Counted from the first letter of the stretch, positions 1-13,440 are shown. The stretch is 64,000 bases of DNA from Apium graveolens (GCF_009905375.1 NC_133655.1:167176588-167240587); one strand, 5' to 3'. Notes: generated by a model not told the origin, from the letters alone. Program-made: numbers and translations.

Positions 1-564
1 AGAAAAACCTGAGGTTGTTCCAAATGAAGATGTAAATGTAAATGATTTTGTCAATGATCACGATTCTGATTCAGACTTTGATGGGAATGGTCCTGAGACA
101 AGCAAATATATTGAAACTATTTCTGGAACTAGTTCTTAAGATTCAGATTTTGAAGGATGAATTGATAGTGGTGATAATGGAAGTGGTTCGGATGCAAGTA
201 ATGATAGTGGAAACTGAAAGAAGTACATTCATACCATCTTTGGAACCAATTCACAAGCTTCAGATTCTATAGATCATGTTGATAACAACTCAGAGGGAGC
301 AAAAGAAGAAGAACAAGGATCTACTAGTCAGACTCAACTTATTTCTAGAAATGCTGAGTCATCAAGAGCTAGTCTACCAAGATGTAAGAATAGAGTAAAA
401 ACCATCATTGGCATATGATACTCAGTAATTTTGATACTGGAGTAAAGGCTAGAAGATCAGAAGAAGAAGAAGAAGAACAAGGATCTACTAGCCAGACTCA
501 ACTTAATTCTTGAAATGCTAAGTCATCAAGAGCAAGTCTATCAAAACGTAAAGAATGGTAAGTA
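1..564 (+). pseudogene. Copia A pol remnant (acidic integrase-RT spacer)
   Basis: The start matches the Asp/Ser-rich spacer between integrase and RT of Copia B, with phrases such as EKPEVVPN and SDSDFDGN, but it is broken by frameshifts and stops. A segment beginning GAACAAGGATCTACTAG occurs at 311 and again at 475, a direct duplication with a period of 164 bp covering roughly 80-95 bp of each copy. No catalytic domain remains. The sequence then jumps at about 564 to the post-pol noncoding region, showing that RT and RNase H were deleted. It is non-functional. Confidence 0.65.
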
Positions 565-3159
565 AGTTATATGCTAGTGGTAAGTAAGTTAGAAGTTTTG
601 ATGCAATATATGAGTTGTTTGGATGTTTACATGATATATGTTTACTTTGATAAAAATACTCATAATATTGATATTTATTTTAGCACACACACACACATCT
701 CAATATTGTTTGCACTTTGATCTAAGACCCTGTAATCTCAATTGTGATCTTATCATAACTCTGATTTATAGGTTTAGATCATGCTTAAGATTCTGTGCAA
801 CTAAATTGAATACTATGATTAGATTCACAGTGATTAAATCACATTTTCTGAGTAATTCTGTATGATTTTTGAGCTTCAGATCCTAGGAAACTTTGACAAC
901 AGATTCCTTGGTCACTCTGATTCTTTTTTTATTCTAGAATAACTCTGTTTATCTTGTGCTAGAATAAATTTGTAACATAACTAATGATTGGTGTGATATG
1001 TTTATGTCAGGAATAGTTTTAATTGGTTTAATCTTGTGATTGACTAATTAGTTGGTACATACTTGTTGAATGTACTATTGGCATAAATGGTTAAATATTT
1101 GACTTATATGTTGATCCTATGTGTAACTCTAATGATCCTCCTATGCTTATACTCTGTTCTGGATATTAGATCCTGATATATTTCTTATACTTTGATTACC
1201 TTATGCAAGTCTTCTAAGCTTAGAACAATGTTCACTCCCGTTCCTCTATATTGTTTATCTGTATTGGACTAACTTGAACTGTTTTGAGCTAATGATATTT
1301 GATTGAGTAGCATTGTCAAAAGAATCAGAAAGCATGATCATCTGAGACATTCTTCAAGAACCCATATTGTGGTAGGTAAAGGTAAAATATCTCTGGTTCT
1401 GAGACCACTATGTTCTTGATTATTAAATTCTATGATATTGTACTTCAGATGTTTGTGATCTTCAACACCCTCAGTGGTTTTAGGAACTGACTATGAGCCT
1501 ATCAAACCTCATAGGTTCTAACCCAAATTATTAGAATCAAACACTTCTCAAATAATATTCCATTACTTTACTCTAATATATCCCCCATATTTGTTCTAAT
1601 TCACTTAATTTTCTTGAGATATCAACTTAGTGATTAGACAAAATTTCCACTTGGTATTGGAGTTGTGTTGAGAATGAAGGAGATAGTGCCAGGAAGCACC
1701 ACATAACGAAGGAAAAGTCTACCCTACATCTCTGTCTCTCACAAAGAAGTGGATTATTTATAACCTGAGACATATGTAAGCCCATTTGTATTCTCTCAAA
1801 AGGATAAAAAAGGCATATAAACAGTTACTAGATGCATTCTACCAACAGAATGTTATCTATTGAAAATTCTCCTGTCATCCAAGACATCTGTATGAGAGTC
1901 ACTACCCCTTGATTAAAATATTTCCAATGCACATGTGAGATTCACACACACAAGGAAGGTAGTGACGAAGCAATCGTTATTAAACCATATCAAGGTCAAT
2001 GGCAATGGTTGAAATACTGGATCATGTTTCTGCTCTTTATCTCTGATATTGAATGAAAACATATGATCCTGGAAGTTGCTTGATCTTAATTCTCAGATCC
2101 TAGTCTTTGATATGAAAAATGATCTTAGACTCTGATCTTTGGATTAAGGATAAGATCCTAAGATCTGGGGCACATTTATCTATGCTCTGATAAGTATGAA
2201 TTTATGGTCTTGGAGACTCTGATAAGTCTTCATAGACTTCAGAAGAAATCTTTGATCCCTAATGGCATATCATTGATTATTGGTTATCTTCCCAGAATTC
2301 AAATATGGAAATGATTTTGACTTAGTCAAAGTTGCAGCTTGTTAATAAGGATTCATATATTATCTGATGAGTTTATGAGGTATGCTTCTTCATGGAAGTT
2401 GAGGGATATCAGGTTTTCTGCCACATAAAAGAATCCTAATTTCCCCTCTCGGAAGGAACATTTCTGAATCTCTTGACTGAGAGTTTCCATCCTTGAAGGT
2501 GGAAGGCAACTATTCTATGAAAAGGATTTTCTCGCAGGTATACTTGGATGTTTGGAGCTTTGAGTGAGTGACACACTGTGAGACTGAGTGACAAACACTT
2601 GAGTGTAGAGTGGAGTGAAACACAATATGAGATCACTAAACAGAAATCACATACTTGCACTGTGAGAAGTGGTTACCAAATAATCTCTTCACTTGTTTTG
2701 TTGATCCTAAGGTTCTACTCTGATATATTTTGAAGGATTAATTAACTAAGGGGGAGAGATTATAAAGAGATTATGAACCAATAGTCTTTGTGAAACTAAG
2801 AAGAGGGATTTTTCAACTTTATTGTACTAAGGAGGGGATTATTCATCTTAGGGGGAGAGATCATTGGGTTTCGATTCTAAGTTCCAAAATATTTTATGTG
2901 CTTTATGGTAAAATCTGAAGATTATTGAAGACAGTATTGGGAAGATGTATCAATTTGCAACTTTACATAAGGTAAAGAAGAATGTGTTCTCTGCTGAAGC
3001 TGAATGTGTATAGAAGATGTGGTAGATATAAGATAGTATTATTTCCAAGTCCAGGGTTGAAAGTTGAAAGCTGATTGAAGATTTTTGGTTATGTCTAGTT
3101 GAGTTATCCTCCAAACTGTGGCTTCTCCATTATTATTTGACCTTCAGGTGTATCAGTCA
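565..3159 (+). other. Copia A 3' noncoding region with extra polypurine tracts
   Basis: No credible ORF is seen over 2.6 kb. The region aligns by eye with Copia B at 30720-31258 and 63319-63978. Three internal purine tracts resemble the PPT next to the LTR: 2748-2760, 2829-2840 and 2850-2862, each of the form A/T-AGGGGGAGAGAT or AAGGAGGGGATT. Repeated PPTs upstream of the 3' LTR are reported for Sireviruses, which supports the lineage call. Unlike Copia C, no env-like reading frame is visible here. Confidence 0.6.
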
Positions 3160-3172
3160 AATAGGGGGAGAT
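3160..3172 (+). other. Polypurine tract of Copia A
   Basis: AATAGGGGGAGAT lies directly before the LTR start TGTTGAGC. This is the expected plus-strand priming site. The same tract precedes the 3' LTR of Copia C at 62084-62097. Confidence 0.85.
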
Positions 3173-5018
3173 TGTTGAGCAAGGTTGAAGTTGTACATAT
3201 AACTCAACAATACTTGTTTGGATAACTCAACATAATACAAGGACTTTGAAATAATCTATATTCCATTAGAATCAGTACAGATTATTTATTGGGCTTATAC
3301 ACAAAGGTTTTGGTAGCTGCAGTGAAGAAGACGTCAATAGTGATCCGTATGAAGTTCATTAATATGTTCAGGCATCGGAGGAATAAGGTTGGAGTCATTC
3401 AATGATTCTTAGTGAAGTTGGTTATATTTGGTAGAAGACTTAATATTGGTTTGTACATGTATAATACGAAGGCCTGAGAGCGGAACTAGTCGTCTGTGAA
3501 CCAGACCCTTGCACTAGACGTCAGTGATCCGTGAAAAGAAACAGAGTATTATTTATAAGAAAACCCGGAGATTAGAAGGCTTGAAGACACAGAGGAATAC
3601 ATCCCGAGAATTTACAAGATTTATTTTAAGCAATGATTGATTTTTTATTAAATGAATAAATGGAAATCAATTCATTAATTTATTTAATTTTGCATCAACA
3701 ATTGATTTTTAAATAAATAAATTAATATTTGATTTTTTAATTAAATAAATAAATAAAATCTAATTCATTTTATTTATTTATTTAATATCAAATGTTTAAT
3801 TTTTTTAATCCTGAAAATTCCAGCCAGATTTCTTTACATGCATGCAGTCGTTCAGTTATTAATTAAACAAAAGAAATGCAGTACACATGCATGTGTTTGA
3901 TTTTTAAATGAACAAAAAGAAACCAACAGTGAGTTTGCAAAAGCATAAGGAAATGGCAGGGTCAGAGTAAATAAGAGAATCCAAGTTATTTTTTGAAGAA
4001 ATGGCAGCTGTTTGCTCTGTTTAATTCATTGTGCAAGTGAGGCGCATGTACAGGACTTCGAGGTTGTCATTGGTCAATCACTCGCGCGTAAGACACAATT
4101 GCTCACCTTGGTTCTGTGAAGCAGCGCGTGTAGAACAAATCCTTGCTGGTTTGTTGTTGTTTGGTCGATAATAAAAGAAAAAGAAACCACATGCTGCCTT
4201 GTTTGCTTGGATTTAAAAAGAAAGAAACGAAGTGATGTACTACTTCTCTAAGTCGCAGGTTAGGACTTAGGGAAAAACAGAAAACAAAGGCATGACTTCT
4301 TTCATATATCCATTCGCAAGTTAGAAAAAAAACTAAGGCTTCAAACAGAAGAAGTGAGGTCGCAGGTTAGTGTCTACTAGCAATATCTAGTCGCAGGTTA
4401 TGAGTTAAACAAGAAAAAAAAATGCAAGGGTGCTACTCCTAACTTCTCCTGGTCGCAAGTTACAATTTTATTTGAAAGTTGTACATTTAATTATTTGGTT
4501 CCAGTGCAACCACATGTTTTTCTTCTCTCTCCAGCCTATCAATTTATATAACCAAATAGATGGATATTGCATTTGTATCCCTCCATTTTTACAAAGTTTG
4601 AAGCTCTTGAAGTTTTATCTCAGCACTTATTTGAAAGCTTGAAGTGACAAGGAGATGTCATGTCCAATTTATTTCACACCATTTAAAGGTTTACAAACTT
4701 GTAACACTCATTATTTAAGGTTTCTTTGATTACATTTAATATCATTTGATAAAGAGCTTTAAATTCTAAGAGTGATAGATAGAACCCTAGATTGATAGTT
4801 ATTGTTTATGGTTCTCTCTATATTTGTTGCTTCGAATCATTTATATTAGGAGTTGTAAGCAACCCTTTACGGTTTAATTTCTTAATAACAAGAATTATTT
4901 TTTGAATCTTCATGTGTTGTTTATTTCGTTTTCGAGTTTTACTTTCCGCTGCATTAATTGACGAAAAATGAAGAACATATATTCACCCCTCCTCTGTATG
5001 TACCTTTTGGACCTAACA
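3173..5018 (+). repeat. 3' LTR of Copia A (1846 bp)
   Basis: It starts TGTTGAGC right after the PPT and ends CTAACA, where Tat coding sequence begins (GGTAACAACAG). A promoter-like segment with five GGTCGCAGGTTA-type motifs and a TATATAA box lies at 4250-4551. AT-rich blocks built from TTTATTTAAT repeats occupy 3620-3800. The left target-site copy is outside the window; the right candidate is GGTAA at 5019-5023. The paired 5' LTR is not present, so no age can be estimated. Confidence 0.85.
4250..4551 (+). promoter_or_regulatory. Promoter-like module of Copia A LTR
   Basis: Five copies of a motif close to GGTCGCAGGTTAG occur at 4250-4263, 4311-4324, 4358-4370, 4388-4400 and 4451-4462, all on the plus strand. 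A TATATAA box follows at 4545-4551, about 85 bp after the last copy. Upstream motif repeats followed by a TATA box are what a U3 promoter should look like. That the motif binds a factor is inference. The same motif recurs in Copia C LTRs and before its env-like ORF. Confidence 0.5.
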
Positions 5019-5350
5019 GGTAACAACAGAGGTCGAAACCCACAGCCCAGAGGGCTAGTGATCAATATGATCTCCAGAGGGCCAACGGCCGCCGGGATAA
5101 CAAAGAAATCCCGAAAGGCTTATCCTAGATAGGTGATGAATATAGTCGGAGACGCACCCAAACATGCTAAGAATGAGATGACGCTTGAATTCGGTGACCC
5201 CAACCTCGTTGGTTTGAGATTCCCTCATGATGATCCCTTAGTTATCACCCTGATAATTGGGAATTGTCCTGTCAAAAGGGTCTTGGTTGATAGTGGAGCT
5301 TCCGTGGACATTCTTTTTCACGAGTACACTGACCCCTTCTGATGCACCCA
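5019..5350 (+). pseudogene. Tat gypsy gag-protease fragment (left part)
   Basis: Translation gives a Tat/Retand-type gag-protease junction with NMISRGPTAAG, KFPHDDPL-like text (RFPHDDPLV) and the aspartic protease active site VDSGASVDILF, with the catalytic Asp codon at 5289-5291. A stop occurs before MMNIVGD, and a frameshift or deletion near 5330 removes about a dozen residues after LFHE. The sequence stops at 5350, where the Tekay-like element inserted, and continues in register at 17793. The left end is cut by the Copia A LTR. It is part of the oldest element in the left half of the window. Confidence 0.85.
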
Positions 5351-8300
5351 TGTAATATCCGGGACATAACGTGTAATAATGTTTATCGATAAATGATTAT
5401 TATGTGATTATTATGTGATTTTTGGTAAATTATTTGATGATTGGTATAGATATGTAGATACTTATATGGGGTAAAGTATAAGTATGCTAATTTTATTATT
5501 CCCAGAATAAAATATAGATAATTGTGATATTTTTCTCGTAATTTTTGAACTGTTACATGATTTTATATTGATTTATGAATTTATTAATTATTTTCTGAAT
5601 AATTACAAAATTATTTTATAAAGCTGGGAATCGTCCAACCTCAACCGTTTTTACGTTTTTACAACCCGAAACTCTTCCGAAAACTCCGTCCTAACCTAAT
5701 CTGGTAATTCCGGACATTTTTCGTATTTTTGACTTTTTCGATCTAGATTACGGTTTGACCCGTACGCGTCCCGGCGTACAATTTTCAATACGATAATCAT
5801 TTCGATAAAGCAACAAAATCCGTATTCTCGAAAACCGGGATATTATTACATTATTTTCGTATAAAGTGTTTTATAAAAAGCCCGGTTTGGATAATTATCC
5901 AATACGGGACCAAATCAGATCATTTTTCCAGTTACTTAGCGGCTAAGTAACTAATTTATCGATCCAAAATGATCCAACACAATCCAATATTCCATAAATA
6001 TATATAGCCCTTTTATTATTTCATTTTATTCGTATAATCATAATCAATCAGTAAAAATATAAGAAATACAGAGAAAAACCCTAAAAATGTTACGTTCATG
6101 AGAATCAAACGTACGAACGAAGGCGTTATCGAACTCCGATTCGAGCGTGCTATATATCAAATCGAAGCTCTCGAAAAGACCTTTCTGAATCAAACATCAC
6201 TTTTAGCGCAGAAATTAAGGCGATTTTCTTATTTATTTATTTTAATTCGAATTATTTGATAATTAAAATATGAATTTTTGTTCTTGATGTTGTTTGTGTG
6301 ATTTGATGCTTGAATCTTGTAGATAATTTTGTCCTGATCATTTTGGTATATTATATGACTAATTTGGAGTTCAATAACATATAGAAAATTGAGTTTGATT
6401 CTCGAATTCAAAAATTAGGGTTTATGAACTATGAATGTTCTTAATTGATTTTTAGGCGTTTTTAATCTAGGGGTTATTGATTTAAATTGATTACACCAGC
6501 TTATAGATCGTGAAACAAGGAATCGATTTGTGAATATGTGATTAACGGAGGATAACCGGAAGATGTTCGCCGGAAAAATGAGCGTGGCGGCGTGGGAAAG
6601 TTTGACTGGATTTTCCGGCCAAATCACACATCGTTTGATTGAAATAATACTGCAGATGTGTTTCTGGAAGCAAGGGGGTTGATTTCTGTTAATTTGGTGG
6701 TGTTCTGGGTAGTTTATCAGTCGCCGGAAAGCTTGGTGGTCGCCGTTAATGGCGGCCGGCCACCAGAGACGACGATCGAGGTAGGGGACGGTGAAAAATT
6801 ACCGTTTAGCCCCTTGAGTTTCTCTGATTTACAAAAATCGTATTTCAGTTTAAAAATTTATAAAATACTGATTTCTGTTTAAATTATTTACAATATGGTA
6901 TTTTCTTTTATAATTATTTTCAGAAAATTATTTTAATTATTTTAAAACTCCAAAAATCAATATTTTTGATTTTGAAAATTATTTTTAATTCTAAAATAAA
7001 TCTAAATTATTTAATTAATTAATTTTAGTTGATAATTAATTATTTGATTAGTCAATTATTTTAAATATTAATTAATTAATTAATTTAATTAGTTATTAAT
7101 TAATTTTAACTGATTATTTAATTTGATTTAATTATTTATTTTGATTTAAAAATTCTGAAAAATAGTTTCGAGTTTTAAAATATTATTTTAAATTATTTTG
7201 AAGGCTCGATAATTATTATAGAATTATTTTAAAGTCAGTTTCGGGTGTTCGAACCCTATTATTTAATTATAAAATGACTCGGAGACCCGTTTTAATTCCA
7301 AAAGATGTTCAAAAATTCGTATTTAATAATTTGAAAATAATTTTAACCCCGAATCTTCTTTGAAAAATTATTTTGATTGAATATCTTGCGTGCTATGTGC
7401 TATGTGCTATCTGATTGATGTGTTATATGCCTATGTGGTTATTGTTTGACTGTTTTGGTCATAACTTTCAATCCGTAAATCGGATTTGGGTAAAATGAAG
7501 GGTAGATAGAAGCTTATGACGTCTATGTGACGATTAGAATAATATAAGATTGAATATTGAAAGATACTTGTGATGCCTAGCAGAGTCAGCGAGGCATAGA
7601 AAAGGAAACCAGTGATCCATAAATAGAATCAAAGCGTAGGAAGAGAAGCCAAGTAATTGATGAACAAAAGCAAGGCAAAGAAAGAAAAGGAAAGTGATTG
7701 ATGAGTAAAATGGTTAGATGAGTACAAGTAAAGTTGGAAATCATCTGTGATAAGGCAAGTACTTCTGAACCTTCTTCAAGATATATTGCAAATATTTTCA
7801 AACTTTCTCATAACATGTTGCTAGTATTCAAAATAAATCCTGTTTTATATTGCAAGCGCTTTAAACTATTCAACCTGGAACCCTGATTCTTATTGATCTT
7901 GAGCCATAAGCCTTATTCTTCATAAACCATTGATTGTTGAATTCTCATATACGAGCCAGACACATACGATACTACTCCACAAATACATATCTACCACATA
8001 CTGATTTCTGATATTGAATTGCTTGACATACCAACCCTTATTCCTTGTTTAACAGAAGACCAATCCTTGGAACCCTTGAACCCTTGGTCTTTTAATTTCC
8101 GATTCTTCTCTTGATTTAAAGCCAATATTTTTGAATTCCTTGTTATACCTTCATGGTATTGTGAATCACCCAATGCTTCGAGATAAATGTTGTTTATGAT
8201 TCAGCTTATTGAATTACGTTGGTTATTATATTGAATTATTTTAAAATGGATGGTTTTATAAATATGGACTGGATTCGTGGTCGGACCAGATTCGTGGTCA

Positions 8301-8896
8301 TATTAGGCCAATGCGTGCCTTGGATCCAGTATATAGAGCAAAGCTGGGAGCCTTGCTCGGGGTTAGTGCGTGACTGATCAGCAGCCTAACCTTGGTTTTT
8401 AAAATAAAAAAATGAATATCCAATTCTAATCATTGCTTATTCAAAAACTTGATTCTTCTGAATCATTTCAATTGATTATTGTTAAATCTCAGTTATTGCT
8501 ATTATGACTTGCTGAGCTAGTTAGCTCACTTTTGCAAACCTTTTTATATTTTCAACATCTGAAAAAAAGAAATTGTTGGTAACGAGAATTCCCAGTCCAG
8601 TTTGTGAGCTAGGATTCCAGGTTAAGTTGGATCGAGCTAGCAGGAGCTTTATATTGTAGATGAGTTATGCAAGAATGTAAGAATGATATCATTAGCAATT
8701 GTAAGTTGAACTAGCTACGATTTGGTATGATGTAATAAAAGTTAAGATTGTGGCTTGTTTTCATACTTTAACCTGTTGCGATCCGTGGTTGTGTAAAAAA
8801 GGGTCAATGCATATAATATTTTATATACGGGTTTAAGTTTTGTGTTGTGTGTGTCGTGAGCTCCAAATTTCTGACCCGGGTTTGGAGGGAGTTACA
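5351..8896 (+). repeat. 5' LTR of Tekay-like element (3546 bp)
   Basis: It begins TGTAATATCC and ends GAGTTACA, and is colinear with 14300-17792. Near 6696-6735 it holds about 40 bp absent from the other LTR. A run of alternating TTAATTAA-type palindromes fills 7005-7110. Its 3' end carries CCCGGGTTTGGAGGG, the signature end shared in reverse by the LTRs at 22974 and 63979. Confidence 0.92.
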
Positions 8897-8900
8897 GGTT

Positions 8901-8912
8901 TGGTATTAGAGC
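8901..8912 (+). other. Primer binding site, initiator Met-tRNA type
   Basis: TGGTATTAGAGC lies four bases after the 5' LTR. It matches the usual plant TGGTATCAGAGC with one C-to-T change, which fits deamination of an inactive copy. Confidence 0.85.
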
Positions 8913-11900
8913 TACATATTATAAGTCACTGAAACAAGCCTAGATTGTCGGGAATGTATATAGGGTTAGGATTAGGATTAGGAAATAGAAAGATAGAATG
9001 TTGAAAGGTTGAGTGACCAAATAGTAGGTTTTAGTGCGATCCGTGATGAGATTCGAGATCCTTATCTAGCGACGTAATTTTCAGATAGCAGCGATGGCAG
9101 ATTCTTTTATTCCGGTATTGTCTGATCATTCGAAGCATTTAGTCGGAAGACCATCATCTGATTCACGCCCTACTCGTCCATCGGTGTTAGCCATGTTACA
9201 TCCTATTGCGGCGATTACACCTTTCCAAACTATTATCTCATCCCCTGATGCGACGCTACCTATTCGAGAATCCCCCCACATGCTGATTCTGTTCTATCGA
9301 ATGTTCAGCTGTGCGCGCATCTTTTCCGTCTACCCTACGTCTTGTTCTATACCATCAGTTTAAAGCCCGTCTAATGAAGTAATAACACCTAGAAGGATGG
9401 ATTCGAGAGCTACAGCATATGATGAGTACACGAGGTATTAAGAAGGTGAGAAGAAACCTAGAGAGAGGATTTGTGTGTTCCGGAAGATAGCCGCTACCAG
9501 GTTATATGGAACTAATAGTAAGTATGCCACCCATGATTATCATGTGAAGTGAGCTAGATGGATTTTAAAGGAGTTTGAGAAGATTGGAAATCGAGTGTTT
9601 CTTGGAAGTAGATGATGATGATGTGACCAAACATGATGCGTATAGTAGTAATGTGATGTGTTATTAGCCGATCTTGTTTTATAAAATAGATTTGATAGAC
9701 CTATTATACTTAGTAATCGTAAGAGATATTGATGGGAGTGTTACCAGCATGAAAAGTAGAAGTGAAGTTACGAATAAGATAATAGGCAACGATAACTGGA
9801 GTTTTTTTCAACCAATGAAGGCAAATGGACCCAATAAAGGGTAGAAGATATATGGAAATGAATGGGCTCTTACCTGATTATTTCCCTAATTTGATACCTT
9901 GTAGTTGTTGAGAAGGACGAAAACCAACTCATATAGTAATGACGACCAGGTGTATGATTTTTAAAATCTTAAACCAGTTTTCAAAAGAGATTTTCTTAAC
10001 AGAATTTTTCTAAAATTCCTCTGAACAAAACAAGTTTTAAAACTTGGTTGTCCAATTACTACTTGAGTTTCTTGATTGTTATAAGATTTGGATTATCTAG
10101 AAGAATACTTGTTCTAAAAGTTAGTATGGTTAATTTAGAAGGCCAAGTGAACTCGCTATTACAAAAAAGATTTGATTGTTTCTAATAGAAGAGTGCAAAT
10201 CTTGCTTGATAAGTTTATATGACAGAACCAATGCACGGAGAAACTATTCATCCAATTTTTGAGATTATTAGAGTTCAAAGGGTACGTCGATCTAAAAGAA
10301 GCTGACCGGGATCAAAGAAGATTGAGAAATTTCTAGAATTTCCTAAAGGAAGAACATTATTAGCAAAAGAGGCGATATGCTGAACGATCAGCAGCATCAG
10401 TGAAATCTGAATTTATGAGTATAAATCTCGTAAGACTGCAAATAAAGTTGAATTATAAACATGGAAGTGCAACGCGAAAGATACAAGACCCAGTACAGGG
10501 GAATTTATTCTAATGATCGATAAAGAAGGCATGTTAGAGAACTTTCTAAAGTTAATATATGACTCGGAATGGGATCTATTGATCGGACAAGCATTGAAGC
10601 TGTAAACAGATAAAATGTAGATGATAACCAATGATATCATTCTTTCCTATAATCCTGTGTATTCCTACGAATTTCGAGTAAAGTATGAACTTCTCTCATG
10701 ATCAGCTCTATAAGGTAATAAGAAAATTGTTGAATCCCTTTCAAATCATTCCTTCTTCAAAATATTGCTTTCTGATTGAGACAAACAGTGTTATGGTGTG
10801 ACGCTTTGTTAAAATGACAAAGAGTCTGGTGGGACGCCACCTAATCATGTGTTGTATGCCATATAGTATGAAAGACTGGTCATCTTGAGTATAAATATGG
10901 TTATCTCACTCATATCCAAATCATCATTCATTATTTCCTCTTCAATTATAATTTCTTGATTCATGGAGCTTTTTGATTGTTTCCTTGTACTCTTATTCCT
11001 TACAAACGGGTTCCAATCAGAATCATATACACAAATTCCTTCTTATGTAAGGTCTATCCTTTGAATATTTTAAAAAGGAAGTGAAATGAACTTGTGTAAT
11101 AGATGGAGTTATATGATGAGTATGGATAATTACAAGCCAATAAATGGTGGACATATACGAGCAAAGAAGAACCATTATGCCAACAACATGGTTGTTACGA
11201 GGACATCAAATCCGAGGCGGAAATCTGTGTACGATACGTTTCAAGTATGTCATTTTGGCGTGAATTGGAGTAGTTAACAAACCGTATGAAGTAAATTAAC
11301 TAGTGGAATAAGAAAGTAAAGCTTTGTATATCGAATAAAGCAAATGATTGATTGGACAGCGGAAGCGAATGAAGAAATTTTTAATAATACCCAGATACTC
11401 GATTAATACGTTGTGAAGATGAAGCATACCTCAATCAGGTGGGAGATATTTGTCATGAAGATTCAAGATCGAAGAAATGCTAGTTATGAAGAAACTTTAA
11501 GTGTGTTCATCAAGGGATGGTTGGACTTTCCCACTCAAGTAAGTGAGTTATGGTAAAATTGATGTTTATAGTTGGGTCAGTAAAGAAGGTTCAATATGGA
11601 AAGACATAAGGGAAGATGAAGGTATGGTGGTTTGACTGCAATAATTTTTAAGATGTGATGCTTTAAAACCAAACGAATTCATTCACAAGATTAAAATAGT
11701 GTTGGTTAAGACCACGTGCTGGTTATCAGCAGTTGAACAAGTTGACTAATAAGAATAAGTGTATGTTTTCAAGGATGGCTAAACTTATAATTAGAAAGCT
11801 TGAATTGAAACATGAACTAGAAGAATTCTAGAATAAGTTGTAATGGTACTCATTAGTGATATTCTGTTATAATCAGATGATATAAAAAAAGTATGGTATA

Positions 11901-12478
11901 ATAAGAATTATTCGCTATAATCTTAAGTTGAACTAAAGATATGAGTTATACTGATTAGCATTATGTATGGTGGTGAAATGGTGAGTTTAGAAGGCGGAAG
12001 TTGATCGGTCTACTTCTGGGTTAATTGTTGGTTGTGTGATTGATTGTTGGTGTCGGCTTGAGTCCGACTGATGGTCAATAATATAATGAAGATGCTGCCC
12101 AAATTTTCGGAGAATACCCTATTATTGAAGATAGAAAATATACTTTCGTGTGTTATTGATATTCTTGTTGATACTCCAAATAATTATGATCTCAGTTCTT
12201 GAAAGAGGTTGTTGCATCCAATTCGACTATATATAATTGGTTTTTGATTTTATTTAGCTAGTCATCATTTGGTGCCATTGATCAATTAAGTAAGTTAATT
12301 GGGTAATTTTACCAATTAATGGTCAGTTAGATGGAAATCGATTTCAATTAGATTAAGTCAAATTTTGATGTGACTTTCTAATCCGAAATCAAAGCAATGA
12401 GGAATTGGGAAAAAGTAAGGACGCCAGTAGAATTCAGAACTTGCTGCAAATATGTTAATTTTTACTTGGATGAATATG
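8913..12478 (+). pseudogene. Decayed gag-protease-RT region of Tekay-like element
   Basis: By position this should encode gag, protease and most of RT, but I see no reading frame longer than about 90 codons and no intact motif. An ATG at 9094 opens 89 codons of Pro/Ser-rich sequence in the place where a gag start is expected. Stops and indels are dense. The assignment rests on location between the PBS and the RNase H remnant at 12500, not on recognised domains. Confidence 0.5.
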
Positions 12479-13440
12479 CCTTTCATAATGGACAAGAGAA
12501 ATAAAAAAAATTATTTTTATGGACGAGTGAGAAGAATGTTTTCAAGAGCTAAAAGATAAGATAAAACAACGAGAATGAATGAAGGAAAGGAAGAAGGGAG
12601 GTGGAATAAAGAAGAGATTAATCACGGCACTTGTTTCGTCACTTCCAGATGGTCAAGGAAATTTTGTAAATTATAGTGATGCTTCTCATAAGGGATTAGG
12701 TTGTGTTTTGAAGCAGCATCATCAAGTTAATGCATATGTATCTAGACAACTGAAACCTCATGAGCAGAAGTATCCCACCCATGACTTGGAAACTAGCAGC
12801 AATAATATTTGCCCTGAAAAAAAAATTGGAGACAATATTTATATGGAATATATATATATATATATATATAATGTGAGATTTATACGGACCATAAAAGTTT
12901 GAAGTATATATTCACGCAAAAAGGGACTCAACATAAGACAACAAAGATGGCTGGAGTTGTGCAAGGACTATGACTGAAAAATTAACTATTGCCCAGGAAA
13001 AGCAAACGTAGTAGCAGATGCATTATGAAGAAAGGAAGGAATGAACGTTTTGACAGTATTCGAAGAATTATACAAGGAATTTCAAAAGTTGGAATTGGAA
13101 GTCAGAGTTTGCAAGCCTAACAATGCAAAGATGAATAGTATGACTTTTCAGCCAGAATTGCTAAAGAAGGTAAAGAAATGTCAAAGGGAAATAATGGATC
13201 AAGATATTAATCGTTTAGAAAAAGAAAAATTATATACTCAAAAGGATGATCAAGGTATTCCCATATTTTATTCCAGATTTTGGATTCCACCAGTGACAGA
13301 ATTGAAGAATGAAATTTTACAAGAAGCTCACAACTCAAGATATTCAATCCATCCATGGAGTACCAATATGTATAGAGATTTAAAGGAAAATTATTGGTGG
13401 CCAGATATGAAAAGAGAAATTATGAAATAGATTATCAAAT
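12479..13440 (+). pseudogene. Tekay-like RNase H and integrase N-terminal remnant
   Basis: The RNase H signature [13 protein letters not shown] followed by [18 protein letters not shown] is at 12670-12790, with the first catalytic Asp retained in YSDAS. A (TA)n run at 12847-12872 disrupts the frame, then CPGKANVVADAL (RNase H end) appears near 12985-13025. At 13041-13430 a 129-codon frame carries the zinc-binding part of integrase, including AHNSRYSIHPWSTNMY and YWWPDMK; the Cys pair follows near 13440 in a frame with stops. These are typical chromovirus sequences. The stops and repeat expansion make it non-functional. Confidence 0.85.

Larger units (their letters stand above)
1..5018 (+). 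mobile_element. Copia A: 3' part of a Sirevirus-like Ty1/copia element
   Basis: It contains a remnant of the integrase-RT spacer, a long 3' noncoding region, several polypurine tracts and a complete 3' LTR. Bases 1-540 resemble 28690-29020 of Copia B, and 565-1740 resemble 30720-31258 plus 63319-63978, so A and B belong to one family. The RT-RNase H interval present in B (about 29020-30720) is missing here, so A has an internal deletion near 564. The 5' end lies outside the window. The right flank is Tat gypsy sequence, so A inserted into Tat. The Sirevirus assignment rests on multiple polypurine tracts and on protein similarity of its relatives B and C. Confidence 0.8.

Noticed and set aside
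7586..7801. A 71-codon minus-strand ORF that recurs nearly unchanged at 16484-16699
   Set aside because: The two copies are simply the same site in the two LTRs of one element; conservation reflects LTR duplication, not selection.
8960..8985. Short AGGATTAGG repeats resembling telomeric DNA
   Set aside because: Only two to three degenerate units next to a primer binding site; not a telomere tract.
12847..12872. (TA)n microsatellite
   Set aside because: A short simple repeat inside decayed RNase H; no further significance.
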